Shown: positions 37,001 to 46,229 of the stretch, one piece after another
Layout of the letters: every line of letters begins with the position of its first letter
How positions within the stretch are numbered: the stretch's first letter is position 1
Assembly (NCBI RefSeq): GCF_000616095.1
Contig: NZ_BAMS01000004.1
Span: 1-64,000, forward strand
DNA length: 64,000 nucleotides
Origin: Sneathiella glossodoripedis JCM 23214
GTDB taxonomy: Bacteria > Pseudomonadota > Alphaproteobacteria > Sneathiellales > Sneathiellaceae
Reading direction: 5' to 3'
Position numbers and translations under genes: made by a program
The notes under the pieces: model-generated
The model's input: the letters and a program-made list of their open reading frames with translations, nothing else
The model's database searches: none
Told to the model about the DNA's origin: nothing

Positions 37001-38196
37001 GCTTTGATCTTTTGCCACAGGCTTCTTATACCGGAGATGGAAACAGTTTCCCTACTACAGGTAGTTGGATGTTTGTAAATCCTGATTTTGATCCTGCGAC
37101 CCAAAATCCACAAGATCATCTATATAATGTAAATACTGACACAGGCGCTCCTCAACTCATTTATGTTGAAGATGATGGGACTATTCATAGTCAATCAGGC
37201 AATGTATTTCACTCAACCAACCAGGAAGAGTTTAATCCAGATGCAGATGTATCTGTGAGGGAACATTTCATTGCGGGTGTTGATCAAGAAAACGGCATCC
37301 TCAATTTTGGCTTTGAAGACATTCTTGGTGGCGGAGATTTCGATTTCAATGACGGTATGTTCAGTGTTGAAATCGATGTTCGTGATTTGATGGAAGCGCC
37401 CAATCCGCTATTCACAAAAGATGCAAATGGCAATTCCTCGTTCCAGATCAGTGACGCAGATAGCACAGATCTGCAACAGCTTGTTGTGACAGTTAGTGAT
37501 GTGCAGAACGGTGATACCCTGTCTTTAAGCGGCCCTTATAAAATTACCGGCGGAAATGTACTTACTTTCGATGGTCAGGATACTGGAATTGCAATTGACA
37601 TTGTAGAGGAGGGGACTTCAATAACCTTGACCCTTTCCGGTGAGGGGGATCTGGATCATTATGAAGCGATCGTACAGAATATCAATTTTTCGAATACATC
37701 TGGAAGCCATGAAATTGCAGGGGTTCGCCCGATTACAGTTGTTGCAACTGACAGCAGCGGCGAAGTGTCAGAAACACTGGTGTCATCCTTCGAAATTGTT
37801 ATGGAAAGCTCTACCTATGGGACGGATGGAAATGACAGCATAACTGCAGATGCAGGTGGGGATACAGTCTATGCGGGCTCCGGCGATGACAGTATTTTCG
37901 GCGGTGCGGGTGATGACGTCATTTATGGTCAAGATGGTGCGGATGCATACGAATTTGGTCTAAATGATGGAATGGATACATTCATAGGCGGTGATGGCGG
38001 TGGATGGTCTGACACAATTGTCTTATCGGACGGTATGCCAAACGGGAACATAGATAGTTGGCTCAATTTAACGAGTGGTACTGTTGAGAGCCGTGGTAAT
38101 GGTGAGATTTTCTTATCCGAAGATGCGGCAGGAACGATTACCCTTAATGATAGTTCGGTCTTAACTTTCGAGGGGGTTGAAAAAATCGAAGGTTAA
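34039..38196 (+). CDS. Large cadherin-repeat/DUF4114/RTX protein, type I secretion substrate
   Basis: 1385 residues from ATG 34039 (a GTG lies one codon earlier). An acidic, disordered N terminus without signal peptide (1-180) is followed by a cadherin-like repeat (about 184-272), a tandem-95/Ig-like repeat (about 273-365), an unrecognised ~185-residue beta-rich block (about 375-560), a further beta domain (about 565-660), two more cadherin-like repeats (about 670-765 and 768-860, sharing DDAGGMF...DE-TGEI), a DUF4114 domain (about 895-1115, with GGGDFDFNDGMF), another beta domain and three calcium-binding RTX nonapeptides (GDDSIFGGA type, about 1270-1300). The uncleaved C terminus ends in hydrophobic/acidic residues typical of type I secretion signals. 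It is probably a calcium-stiffened surface adhesin exported by the divergent ABC/HlyD system. Confidence 0.9.
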   Translation: MSDAKKPVNQSAEQDLQDLTNSVAKQRNAFGEEKDRNSSSVRPGEADQSLAAIHMGDRDRYEEGDTQSLQGEQSFESDEVVDTGEGGVVDSNDNSAEFVGSAQSFDDLDGNGIPVASDAAPGARASAENVFDDGSLLGATNLEFEQREVFDEPQGLVETEQQNSEGGTPIEEFTDAVPVSMSLDDGFILENSDIGEVVGTVSAFDAEGGQLTFSLDDDAGGMFTIDPETGEIKVAGPLDYETQNNYSVTVNVSDGVNTTQQTYAIEVGDVNEAPEAGNVDLGSVLEDNTLQFTSADLLANSSDVDGDSLSVSNVTVDPAYGSVVEIAPGEFEFTPTEHFSGDDIPFSFTITDGEFSDTAVATLDVTPVSDAPALTVELGDITRSAISGGTTETLSIDASNVHDTGSGFTVLGRVINDDGTLSDPSADYVSNSSGRIGITGRNDGPNGQIGASDINGGVSEELIVQIDGSTTSAEVGFSMLYTNEGGAGHHEQGFYTLYMDGVEVGSGSFTADDGHRHIGTVTVAAENGSAFDQIVFSADNSLTGYSDGTGHADYYITSISVEPEVEDIPVNVYALDITAELVDTDGSEDLSAVTVYNIPSDASLSAGERNEDGSWTVGVADLDGLTLTVPADMEGDFDISVSVTATDGSADPATSVASLSIPKIEHAPEQVALDNNSILEDAAIGDVVGTVTAFDPNGDGLTYTLADDAGGMFSINETTGEITLAGELDFETTPDYSVTVNVSDGGLVTQQVFTIAVGDVNEAVHSVSLDNNFVMEDAATGTVVGTVSGVDPENDAISFSLSDDAGGMFIIDEATGEISLVGDPDYETVQSYNVTVDVSDGVNVTQETYAINIGDAEAPVLTGIGNDVELANVEDNVDLSNMDVFPDLHTRGNLEERVGTEVFEDMVKDAEDIVINYQSEATITFQGEYAGYQNSIGAYQINSDGTITGAELLWGDASTGKLTAGQSTATYDGIESGSKLGFFVISDGFDLLPQASYTGDGNSFPTTGSWMFVNPDFDPATQNPQDHLYNVNTDTGAPQLIYVEDDGTIHSQSGNVFHSTNQEEFNPDADVSVREHFIAGVDQENGILNFGFEDILGGGDFDFNDGMFSVEIDVRDLMEAPNPLFTKDANGNSSFQISDADSTDLQQLVVTVSDVQNGDTLSLSGPYKITGGNVLTFDGQDTGIAIDIVEEGTSITLTLSGEGDLDHYEAIVQNINFSNTSGSHEIAGVRPITVVATDSSGEVSETLVSSFEIVMESSTYGTDGNDSITADAGGDTVYAGSGDDSIFGGAGDDVIYGQDGADAYEFGLNDGMDTFIGGDGGGWSDTIVLSDGMPNGNIDSWLNLTSGTVESRGNGEIFLSEDAAGTITLNDSSVLTFEGVEKIEG

Positions 38197-38229
38197 AATT
38201 TAACTGCGAACAAAATAGTTCAGATATGA

Positions 38230-38267
38230 GAAATGGTGCCGCAGGAGATGGCGCCATTTCCTTTTTG
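38230..38267 (+). terminator. Rho-independent terminator of the RTX gene
   Basis: An 11-bp stem GAAATGGTGCC / GGCGCCATTTC with one wobble is followed by CTTTTTGTT. It lies 33 bases after the stop of the RTX gene. Confidence 0.85.
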
Positions 38268-38361
38268 TTAAGGTAAATAAATTATAAAGCCTATTGACGG
38301 TTGAACAGTTCTGATAATTGAATTCAACTCTGAGATATTCGTACCACCTTGGCCAAGTTTT

Positions 38362-40299
38362 ATGAGTAACCGCCTTGATATTGACAGCATCCTGTTGGAT
38401 GCGCTGGAAAATGCATCAGATGCTTTTGTTGTTTATGACAAGGCAGGGAGGGTCTTGTCCTGTAATCGCCAATTCAAAGCTATCTACGATTATACGGAAA
38501 GTTTGATCAATTCGGAAACTACTATTCGCGATCTTGTACAGTATGACTTGGAGCATGGAAATGTCGTCGATATTTCTGATCGATTGCGAGTGACAAAAAT
38601 TCTGAGCGAGGATCGCCCTTATGTGGATTATTCACGCCGAAATTTTATTTTGCGATTAAGTGGTAATCGCTACGTCAGTGTTCATGAGCACTTAAGTGAT
38701 AAGGGCAGTATTGTAAGCATACAGCGCGAAGTCACAGACCTGATTGTCAAGCAAGAGGAAGCGAGCAGAAGCGCTGAGCTTTTTAAGGCGGTATTTGATT
38801 CCAGTTCCAATATATCTTCATTAACCGTCTTCGATACTGGTGTATTTCTAGATGTAAATCGCGCCTGGGTCGAAGCTGTGGGGTATTCACGAAGTGAAGC
38901 TGTTGGAAGGAGCGCACTGGAGCTTGGTATTTGGCCAACTCCATCCATTCGCAAGCAACTGATCAAAGAACTTCAGACAAACTCTCAGTTAAGAAATTTT
39001 TCTTCTACAATCAAAACGCGCGATGGAGAGGTTCGGAAAATTCTTCTTAACAGTGAAGTGTTGGATATATCGGGCACTAAAGTCCTTTATTTGTCTGCAC
39101 GTGATATAACCGACAGATTGCAAACCGAATTTGCATTGAGTGAGAGCGAAAAACGGTTTTCCGACTTCAATAATGCAAGTTCTGACTGGTATTGGGAAAC
39201 CGACCGGCAATTTAAATATACGTTCATTTCCTCCAAGGTGGAGGCTGCATTTGGTATTCCAGCAAGAGACTATATTGGAAGTACTACGGCTGAAATCGTT
39301 GGTCAAGGCGCGCGCAATCAGGCAAATATGCGCTTTATGTTCGAGCAGATGGCCGCGAAAAAGCCATTTCGGGATCTATTACTCTATAGGTTTAGAAAAC
39401 CTGATGGCGCCAAAAAGTGGATCCGCACCAGTGGTCTACCATATTATGATGATAGCGGAGAGTTTTGTGGATATCGTGGTAGCACTGCTGATGTCACAGA
39501 ACGCATTGAGTTGGAAGAACAGTTAGAAAATAGCAGGCGTATGGAAGCGGTGGGTCAGCTTTCCGGCGGAGTTGCACATGATTTCAACAATATTCTCGCA
39601 GTCATTCAAGGAAACGCCGAGTATGTAGCAGAAGTGCTGGGGGATAAGTTTCCAGAGCTGGAAGCAAGGCTTCAGGCGATGATGCGCGCTACTGATAAGG
39701 GGGCGGAACTAACGCAGAGCATGTTGGCTTTTTCCCGCTCACAGCGCCTTTCGCCAAGTGCGTTCAGGCTAGACGAGTTTGTAAAGCAGATCATGAAAGA
39801 AATAAACGGGGTGGTTGGTCCAAGCGTCTCCCTGAAAACGGATTTCGATCCAGATCTATGGAAGTGCAATGCGGATGTAACACAATTGGAATTTGCGTTA
39901 CTTAATTTGTGTATGAATGCTCGCGATGCCATGAATTCGGTTGGAACGCTCACAATTGAAACCCGAAATAAAGTTGTGGATGACAGTTATGTGCTTATGG
40001 AAAGTAGCGCAAAACCGGGAAAATACGTATCCTTGATCGTTAGCGATACCGGCAGCGGTATACCGCCAGAAGTTATGCCTCATGTTATGGAGCCTTTCTA
40101 TACGACCAAGGACGTTGGCAAGGGAAGCGGGCTTGGTCTAAGTATGGTATATGGGTTCGCGACCCAATCAGGAGGCACTTTGTCGATTTATTCTGAGGAA
40201 GGTATCGGAACGACAGTGCAGTTGTTGTTGCCTGCTCTTGCGGCAGATGAGAAGCAAAGCTCTGATCTAAATGTTAATCAATCTGAAGCATTGGATTGA
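38362..40299 (+). CDS. Soluble multi-PAS sensor histidine kinase
   Basis: 645 residues without a membrane segment. Three PAS domains (about 10-130 of the PAS-7 type, 140-255 and 262-385 with a PAC end GYRGSTADVTERIELEE) lead to a HisKA domain with phospho-accepting His in LSGGVAHDFNNILAVIQGN (about residue 406). The ATPase domain has NLCMNARDAMN, VSDTGSGIPPEVM and GSGLGLSMVYGF. There is no receiver domain and no response regulator gene nearby, so it is an orphan kinase. Its 3' end overlaps the convergent sulfotransferase gene by 22 bases. Location after the adhesin suggests, but does not prove, a surface-lifestyle role. Confidence 0.9.
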   Translation: MSNRLDIDSILLDALENASDAFVVYDKAGRVLSCNRQFKAIYDYTESLINSETTIRDLVQYDLEHGNVVDISDRLRVTKILSEDRPYVDYSRRNFILRLSGNRYVSVHEHLSDKGSIVSIQREVTDLIVKQEEASRSAELFKAVFDSSSNISSLTVFDTGVFLDVNRAWVEAVGYSRSEAVGRSALELGIWPTPSIRKQLIKELQTNSQLRNFSSTIKTRDGEVRKILLNSEVLDISGTKVLYLSARDITDRLQTEFALSESEKRFSDFNNASSDWYWETDRQFKYTFISSKVEAAFGIPARDYIGSTTAEIVGQGARNQANMRFMFEQMAAKKPFRDLLLYRFRKPDGAKKWIRTSGLPYYDDSGEFCGYRGSTADVTERIELEEQLENSRRMEAVGQLSGGVAHDFNNILAVIQGNAEYVAEVLGDKFPELEARLQAMMRATDKGAELTQSMLAFSRSQRLSPSAFRLDEFVKQIMKEINGVVGPSVSLKTDFDPDLWKCNADVTQLEFALLNLCMNARDAMNSVGTLTIETRNKVVDDSYVLMESSAKPGKYVSLIVSDTGSGIPPEVMPHVMEPFYTTKDVGKGSGLGLSMVYGFATQSGGTLSIYSEEGIGTTVQLLLPALAADEKQSSDLNVNQSEALD

Positions 40300-41129
40300 T
40301 CATTCATCGGATATTTGAAGTATTTCATGAAATCAGCAGCGGTCCGTTCTATGATTACAATTTCTTTACTATTCAATTCCTCTTTATAATTTCCGATTGA
40401 TTGATCGCTTATACCTTTACCTCTAATTTTAGTGTCGAATGCCTTGTTTTCTTCTCTGGGCCGGGTGTATTGCCAATCCGCTTCTGGATCATAGGAAGAG
40501 AGGTCGAGACCGGTGAATGCTTCCAGCTTGGGAAGCAGGATATCACGCTTTAACACAAGATCTTCATATTTCAGAAATGCGTGTTGAGAGGGATCGGTTT
40601 TAGGCATTTTGTGGAGCGTTCCATAATAACTCAGGAACAGTTTGGTCAACGCCGCCATATCCCTGCCAAGGACTACCATGTTACTGCTTCTTCCAAGCCG
40701 GACCTGTTTTTCGGCGACTTTTAACATGGATGTAACTGCATCTTTTGGATCTCTGATGCTGGTTATGAATTTTGCCTGCGGTAAAACTTTGGCAAGAAAT
40801 GGAAAATAGGGAGTTAATTCTGGTTGCTTCAGTACGAGGAAACGAGGTTTGTGCTGGTGGTGATGAGTACTCTTAAGGAAATTCAAGACGAGAGAAATCG
40901 TATATTCTTTCAGACCCTGTTGACTTCCAAAAAAATCAGCAGCCATTCTCTCGCCTTTTTGTGACCATTTCTGGTAAATGGTGAGCTGATCTGTGAGATA
41001 GTGGCATTCGAACGCCATATCGTTCGCTTCACTGGATGAACTTAACACATGCTGCAGCAGACTGGTTCCCGTCCGCATGGAACCGCCTACGAAAATCGGC
41101 GTAAAATCTAACTGTGTTTTGTTAGCCAC
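40278..41129 (-). CDS. Sulfotransferase family protein
   Basis: 283 residues with PAPS-binding motifs: IFVGGSMRTGTSLLQHVL (about 12-29, phosphosulfate loop) and ITSIRDPKDAVTSMLK (3'-phosphate motif, about 122-137). The KYEDLV segment (about 190) is also typical. It is a different branch from the sulfotransferase at 18072-18869 (Sulfotransfer_3-like). No signal peptide is seen and the acceptor is unknown. It overlaps the kinase gene tail-to-tail by 22 bases. Confidence 0.82.
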   Translation of the reverse strand: MANKTQLDFTPIFVGGSMRTGTSLLQHVLSSSSEANDMAFECHYLTDQLTIYQKWSQKGERMAADFFGSQQGLKEYTISLVLNFLKSTHHHQHKPRFLVLKQPELTPYFPFLAKVLPQAKFITSIRDPKDAVTSMLKVAEKQVRLGRSSNMVVLGRDMAALTKLFLSYYGTLHKMPKTDPSQHAFLKYEDLVLKRDILLPKLEAFTGLDLSSYDPEADWQYTRPREENKAFDTKIRGKGISDQSIGNYKEELNSKEIVIIERTAADFMKYFKYPMNDQSNASD

Positions 41130-41291
41130 TATAAAACTCCCCCCGCTCAGAGTAATGAATACTATAATTTTTACAACAAATCTTCAGGGCTGGCGTATTC
41201 TGATCTTAGCTTTCAGATGGGATAGGGGTTGAGAATTTCGGTAAAACTGTTATTTCAGGCTGATTGATATTTAGGATTGGGTGACGACCTT

Positions 41292-41720
41292 ATGACCGAA
41301 ACGGTTCCATCGACAGCAGATACAATTCAGGACTTTAAGGATGCCTTTCTCTTCCTTGAAGAATGGACTGACCGTTATGGGTATTTGATCGACCTTGGCA
41401 AAAAGCTGCCTGATTTCCCTAATGAACTTAAGACCGAAGAGAATTTGATGCAGGGCTGTCAGTCGCAGGTCTGGTTGATCTCTTATATGGAGGGGGATCG
41501 TCTGCGTTTTAAAGCCGCAAGTGACGCAATGATTGTAAGCGGGCTGATTGCGCTGATACTTGCTGTATATGATAATCACACACCGCAGGAAATCCTTGAT
41601 ACTGGATCAGATTTCATTGAAGAGTTGGGCCTAAGTAAACATTTATCTCCATCGAGAAGCAATGGACTTCATTCGTTGGTGAAGCATGTTATGGCCGCAG
41701 CCAATCGGCATGCAGGCTGA
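41292..41720 (+). CDS. sufE: SufE-like cysteine-desulfurase activator
   Basis: 142 residues from ATG 41292 (an earlier in-frame codon at 41277 lacks a better ribosome site). The family pattern is clear: LIDLGKKLPDFPNELKTEEN, then the sulfur-accepting Cys in LMQGCQSQVWL (about residue 59), and a hydrophobic helix region GLIALILAVYD. SufE takes persulfide sulfur from SufS for iron-sulfur cluster assembly. No other suf gene is adjacent, as is common for stand-alone sufE in Alphaproteobacteria. Confidence 0.9.
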   Translation: MTETVPSTADTIQDFKDAFLFLEEWTDRYGYLIDLGKKLPDFPNELKTEENLMQGCQSQVWLISYMEGDRLRFKAASDAMIVSGLIALILAVYDNHTPQEILDTGSDFIEELGLSKHLSPSRSNGLHSLVKHVMAAANRHAG

Positions 41721-41812
41721 CGGATACTATTCATAAACCCTTTTAAGTAGCACTTCGACGGTGTAGGCTGGCTTTCCAACTAACAAGAAGCGCTAAATGC
41801 GCATGGGGAGGC

Positions 41813-44800
41813 ATGTCTGTGAAACGCTTGTTAATCGCTAATCGGGGCGAAATTGCTATTCGTGTGTTTAAAACAGCCCGTGATTTGGGCATTGAAACCT
41901 TCGGGATATATCCAGAAGACGACAGTGATGCGTTACACGTAAAGATGCTGCCTTCTCGCACTAAAATATCTGGTGAAGGAGCTGCAGCATATCTCGACAT
42001 TGAAGAAATCCTATCCGTTGCAAAAGAACTAAAAGTGGATGCGATCCACCCTGGTTATGGATTTTTAAGCGAAAGCGCCGAGTTCGCCTCCAGATGTGAA
42101 GCGGAGGGAATTCTGTTTGTTGGCCCCACAGCTCAGACGCTTTCCGCTCTATCTGATAAAAGCGCTGCAAGGGCATTGGCTGTTTCAAATGATGTATCTG
42201 TGCTGAAGGGCATAAATAAACCGGTTACTGCTAATGAAGCGGAGCGGTTTTTTAGTGAGCTGAGTCCTGGATCTGCCATGTTTATCAAAGCGATTGCTGG
42301 TGGCGGCGGGCGTGGGATGCGACTTGTCACCGAAACAAGGTTAATACAGCAAGCATTCGAAAGTGCTGAACGAGAAGCCCGGGCATTTTTCGGGTGTGGA
42401 GATTTGTATGTAGAGCAGTTCATGCCAAACGCACGCCATATTGAAGTTCAAATCCTTGGTGATGGCGAGGATGCGGTACATTTCGCAGAGCGGGAATGCT
42501 CCTTGCAAAGACGAAATCAGAAAATTATTGAAATGGCGCCGGCGCAAGACTTGTCTGATTTGCTAAGAAAACAGCTTTATGAGGCGTCCATTCGAATGGC
42601 CCGATCGGTGGCTTATAAGGGGTTGGGTACTTTTGAATTTCTGGTTTCTAAAGATGGCAATCAATATGCTTTATGGAAGTAAATCCGCGGATACAGGTTG
42701 AGCACACAGTTACCGAAGAAATATTTGATCTGGACCTTGTGGAATTGCAGTTAAGGGTAGCAAGGGGTGAAAGCATTGCTGACCTTTCCATCGAAGCGGA
42801 GAGCCGTGGATCGGCAGTGCAGCTTAGAGTAAACGCAGAGTATTTTGGATCTGATGGTCAGCCACGACTTTCCGGCGGAACTATTACAAGGCATGAATTG
42901 CCGCAAGGTCGTGGGATCGCGCGGAAAGTTCGGCATATCTGGGGTGGCGCGCAAATCCGCGATACGATTCACTGCTGTCCAAAATTATTATTAGTGACAA
43001 GCAAAAAACCGTTAGACAGTTGTTGAGAAAGGCTCAATCGGTTTTGGACGATTATCAAATCGAAGGCGTTGAGACCACCATTCCCTTTCTGCAAACTGTT
43101 CTGAAACAGGAGGATGTGCTCGTATCTCCCGTTACCACAACTTACATTGATGACAATTTTGAGAGATTATTGTCGGCTATTTCACAGAAAAAGAGGATTT
43201 TTGATAATGAGGTGTCGCCTCAGCTCTCTTCTGATGACGCTGAAAAGGACGACTGTGCTGCCTTAGCCCCGCTTCCAGGAACATTGATCAAACTTTCGGT
43301 CGCCGTTGGTGATGCGGTGAAAAAGGGACAAGAAATCGCTGTATTTGAAGCGATGAAAATGGAGCATCTGGTTCTTGCTTCGCATGCTGGTACAGTAAGT
43401 CATGTCTATGTCAGCGAAGGCTCTACTTTGGATGAGGGAGCTGCTCTCTTGCGTATTGAACCTACGGCGACTGAAACTCAGGAGGAAATAGAAGAAACAG
43501 AAATAGATCGGGATTTTATCCGACCAGATCTGGCAGCCTTGTTAGACAAACGAAGCAGACTACTGGACGCTGCGCGACCGGAAGCTGTTGAAAAGCGGCG
43601 CAAAACAAATAAAAAAATGATCCGCGAAAATATTGAGAGACTGGTTGATCCGGGTAGTTTTTCTGAATATGGCGGTTTTAATCTGGCAGCACAAAGATCC
43701 AGACGATCTGTTGAAGAATTGGAAAAATTAAGCCCCGCTGATGGTATGGTAGCGGGAACCGCAAGCATCAACGCAGACCAGTTTGGGAGTGATAAATCTA
43801 ACTGTATAGTGCTCGGGTATGATTATACCGTTTTTGCCGGTACACAAGGCGGTATGAATCACAAAAAAACGGATCGGTTATTTCATCTGGCGGAACAACG
43901 GCAACTACCAATTATTTTTTACGGTGAGGGGGGCGGTGGACGCCCGGGGGATGTCGACATATATGCTGCATCTACACTCGATGTGCCGACATTTCAAACC
44001 TATGCTCGTCTGTCAGGCCTTGTGCCACGAATAGGTATAGCTTCCGGAAGATGCTTTGCGGGGAACGCTGCGTTGATGGGAGTTAGCGATATACTTATTG
44101 CAACAAAAGACACGTCCCTTGGCATGGGCGGCCCGGCAATGATTGAAGGGGGCGGCCTCGGAGTGTTTGCGCCAGAGGAAGTGGGGCCGGTGTCTGTGCA
44201 AGCACCAAACGGGGTTATAGATATTGTTTGCGAAAACGAGAGTGACGCAACGGATATGGCTCGGAATGTATTGTCATATTTTCAGGGAGAGACAAGCGCT
44301 TTCACGAGTGCGGATCAACGGGATTTACGCTTTGCGATACCAGAAAATAGACTTCGGGTTTATGATATTCGAAAAGTGATAAATATTTTGGCGGACGTGG
44401 ACAGCGTCGTGGAACTTAAAAGTGCTTTTGCACCCGGAATGTTAACCGGCTTTTTGCGGATCGCTGGGCGTCCACTTGGATATATTGCAAACAATCCAGC
44501 GCATCTGGGAGGTGCCATTGATGCAGACGGTGCCGAAAAAGCTGCCCGGCACATCCAGCTATGCGATGCTTTTGATATACCGATTTTAACACTATGTGAT
44601 ACGCCTGGATTTATGGTTGGGCCAGAAGCTGAAAAAACGGCTCTTGTGCGTAAGACGTCTCGTTTATTTGCGGCGGCCGGCAGCATAACAGTGCCGGTTT
44701 TCACGGTTATATTACGCAAAGGATACGGACTCGGCGCTCAGGCGATGGCGGGAGGGTCTATGCATGCACCGTTTGTCACACTTGCATGGCCTACCGGCGA

Positions 44801-45074
44801 AATGGGGCCAATGGGGCTGGAAGGTGCCGTAAGGTTGGGGTTTCGAAAAGAGCTGGCGGCCATAGAAAACAAAAAAGAGCGTCAGCGAATGTTTGAGGAA
44901 ATGGTGGCGCAGGCTTATGAACGTGGTAAAGCAATTAACGCAGCCGCTTATATGGAAATTGATGATGTAATTGATCCCGCAACCACCCGGGACAGATTGC
45001 TGCAAGCCATCAACGCCGCAGGACCTGCTATGCCCCGTTTTGGCAAGAAGCGTACGTTTGTCGATACGTGGTAG
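41813..45074 (+). pseudogene. Single-chain biotin-dependent acyl-CoA carboxylase, apparently frameshifted twice
   Basis: Three consecutive frames encode one ~1087-residue enzyme. The biotin carboxylase part runs from LLIANRGEIAIRVFKTARDL through the ATP-grasp loop KAIAGGGGRGMR to EVNPRIQVEHTVTEE and YDSLLSKI. The biotinyl domain carries the biotinylated Lys in FEAMKMEHLV, and a fused carboxyltransferase follows (GGGRPGDVD..., LCDTPGFMVGPEAEK, GYGLGAQAMAGG). This order matches the homomeric long-chain acyl-CoA carboxylase (LCC) type, which carboxylates acyl-CoAs. The breaks fall at 42670-42672 (one missing T restores QYAFMEVNPR) and 42957-42958 (one missing C restores QIPRYDSLL), so the gene is probably intact and the sequence wrong. 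The substrate acyl chain length is unknown. A LysR gene is convergent three bases away. Confidence 0.85.
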
Positions 45075-45076
45075 TC

Positions 45077-45984
45077 TTACAGATCGTCTGAAGCTTGGTG
45101 TGCAAACGGTTTCAGGCGGGCTTTAAAGTGCTGGATGAAATCTTGAAGCAATAGCGACCTGGGATGAAATTTCGGGTAAAGGATATCAAGACGAAATAAC
45201 ATTTCTGGTTCAAAAGGTCTGGCAATCAAGCCCCGTCCTGTATATTCAGCAGCGTCAATTGAACTAACAACTGCCGCTCCCACTCCCTGCAACGCCAATA
45301 GACATGCGGTTGCAAATTGCCTGACTTCAACTTTTGCGTTAAGGGATGCACCGCTTCGGTCAAATGCGGATTTTAGTCTGTGATGGAAGCGGTTTTCACG
45401 ATCTTGTACGATCATGGGCATATTATGAAGATCTTCGGGGCGAATGACACGAAGGCTGGCTAGTGGATGCTGCGGGGACATTACGCAAAAGGTGCGAATA
45501 TCTACAGATTCGTGTTGTATTGCGCTATGCCCCTCAAACTCATCCGCCACGCCAATGTCATATTGTTGGGCGGCAATCCACTCTCGAACGCGTACTGCTG
45601 ATCTTGTTTGGATGGACATTGTGACGTCGGTGCGATCTTTTAAAAAGTCTGCGATCACTGTTGGCATAAGAGACGTTGCAAAGCCTGACAGGCAGGCAAT
45701 CCGTAAATGACCTGCTTTCTGGTTTCGAATATCTTCAGATAAACGGGAAATATGTTCCAGGTTCGAAACCGCCCGTTCCACTTCTTCAAGAAGGAAACGC
45801 GCTTCGTAAGTCGGGTATAGTCGGCCTTGCCGGCGTTCAAAAAGAGCCATTCCCATGGCGCTTTCAAGACTTGCAATTAGTCGACTAACTGCTGGTTGGG
45901 AAATGCCAAGTAGCTTGCAGCCGAAGTAACCCCGCCGGTCGACATCACTGCCCGAAAGGCTTCAAGTTGTCTAAGCCGAATCAT
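45077..45984 (-). pseudogene. LysR family regulator, frame broken by an apparent 1-base deletion
   Basis: A ~302-residue LysR protein in two frames. The start ATG (45984) gives MIRLRQLEAFRAVMSTGGV, then the frame fails inside the helix-turn-helix. Adding one base at the TT of 45915-45916 (AA on the coding strand) restores TSAAKLLGISQPAVSRLIA and connects to MGMALFERRQGRLYPTYEA and the periplasmic-binding-like effector domain. The latter frame alone starts at 45856 and would lack the DNA-binding helix. It is convergent with the carboxylase and upstream-divergent from ugpB, so it could control either. The effector is unknown. Confidence 0.8.
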
Positions 45985-46140
45985 GAGGCTTCTCCATCAA
46001 ATATTCAGTAGTTCATAACTTAATGTTATGGACTTATTCTGGGTCTTTATCAAGAGTGAAGAAAAATGAAGGAGAAACGCAAATAATTTACTGTTGTCAT
46101 GAAACGGTCATTGAACGATGTGTATTTCCCCGTATTGTGT

Positions 46141-46163
46141 CGGAGGGAGGAAAGATGCCTCCG
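46141..46163 (+). promoter_or_regulatory. Hairpin in the ugpB leader
   Basis: CGGAGG (46141-46146) pairs with CCTCCG (46158-46163) about 67 bases before the ugpB start. It lies in the 245-base gap between the divergent LysR and ugpB genes and has no T tract, so it would be a leader stem rather than a terminator. Function unknown. Confidence 0.3.
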
Positions 46164-46229
46164 TCGATCAAGAATTAACTGAAGCCTTTAAAAAGCTTCA
46201 AAATGGCATCAATCAATAGGGATACTATT

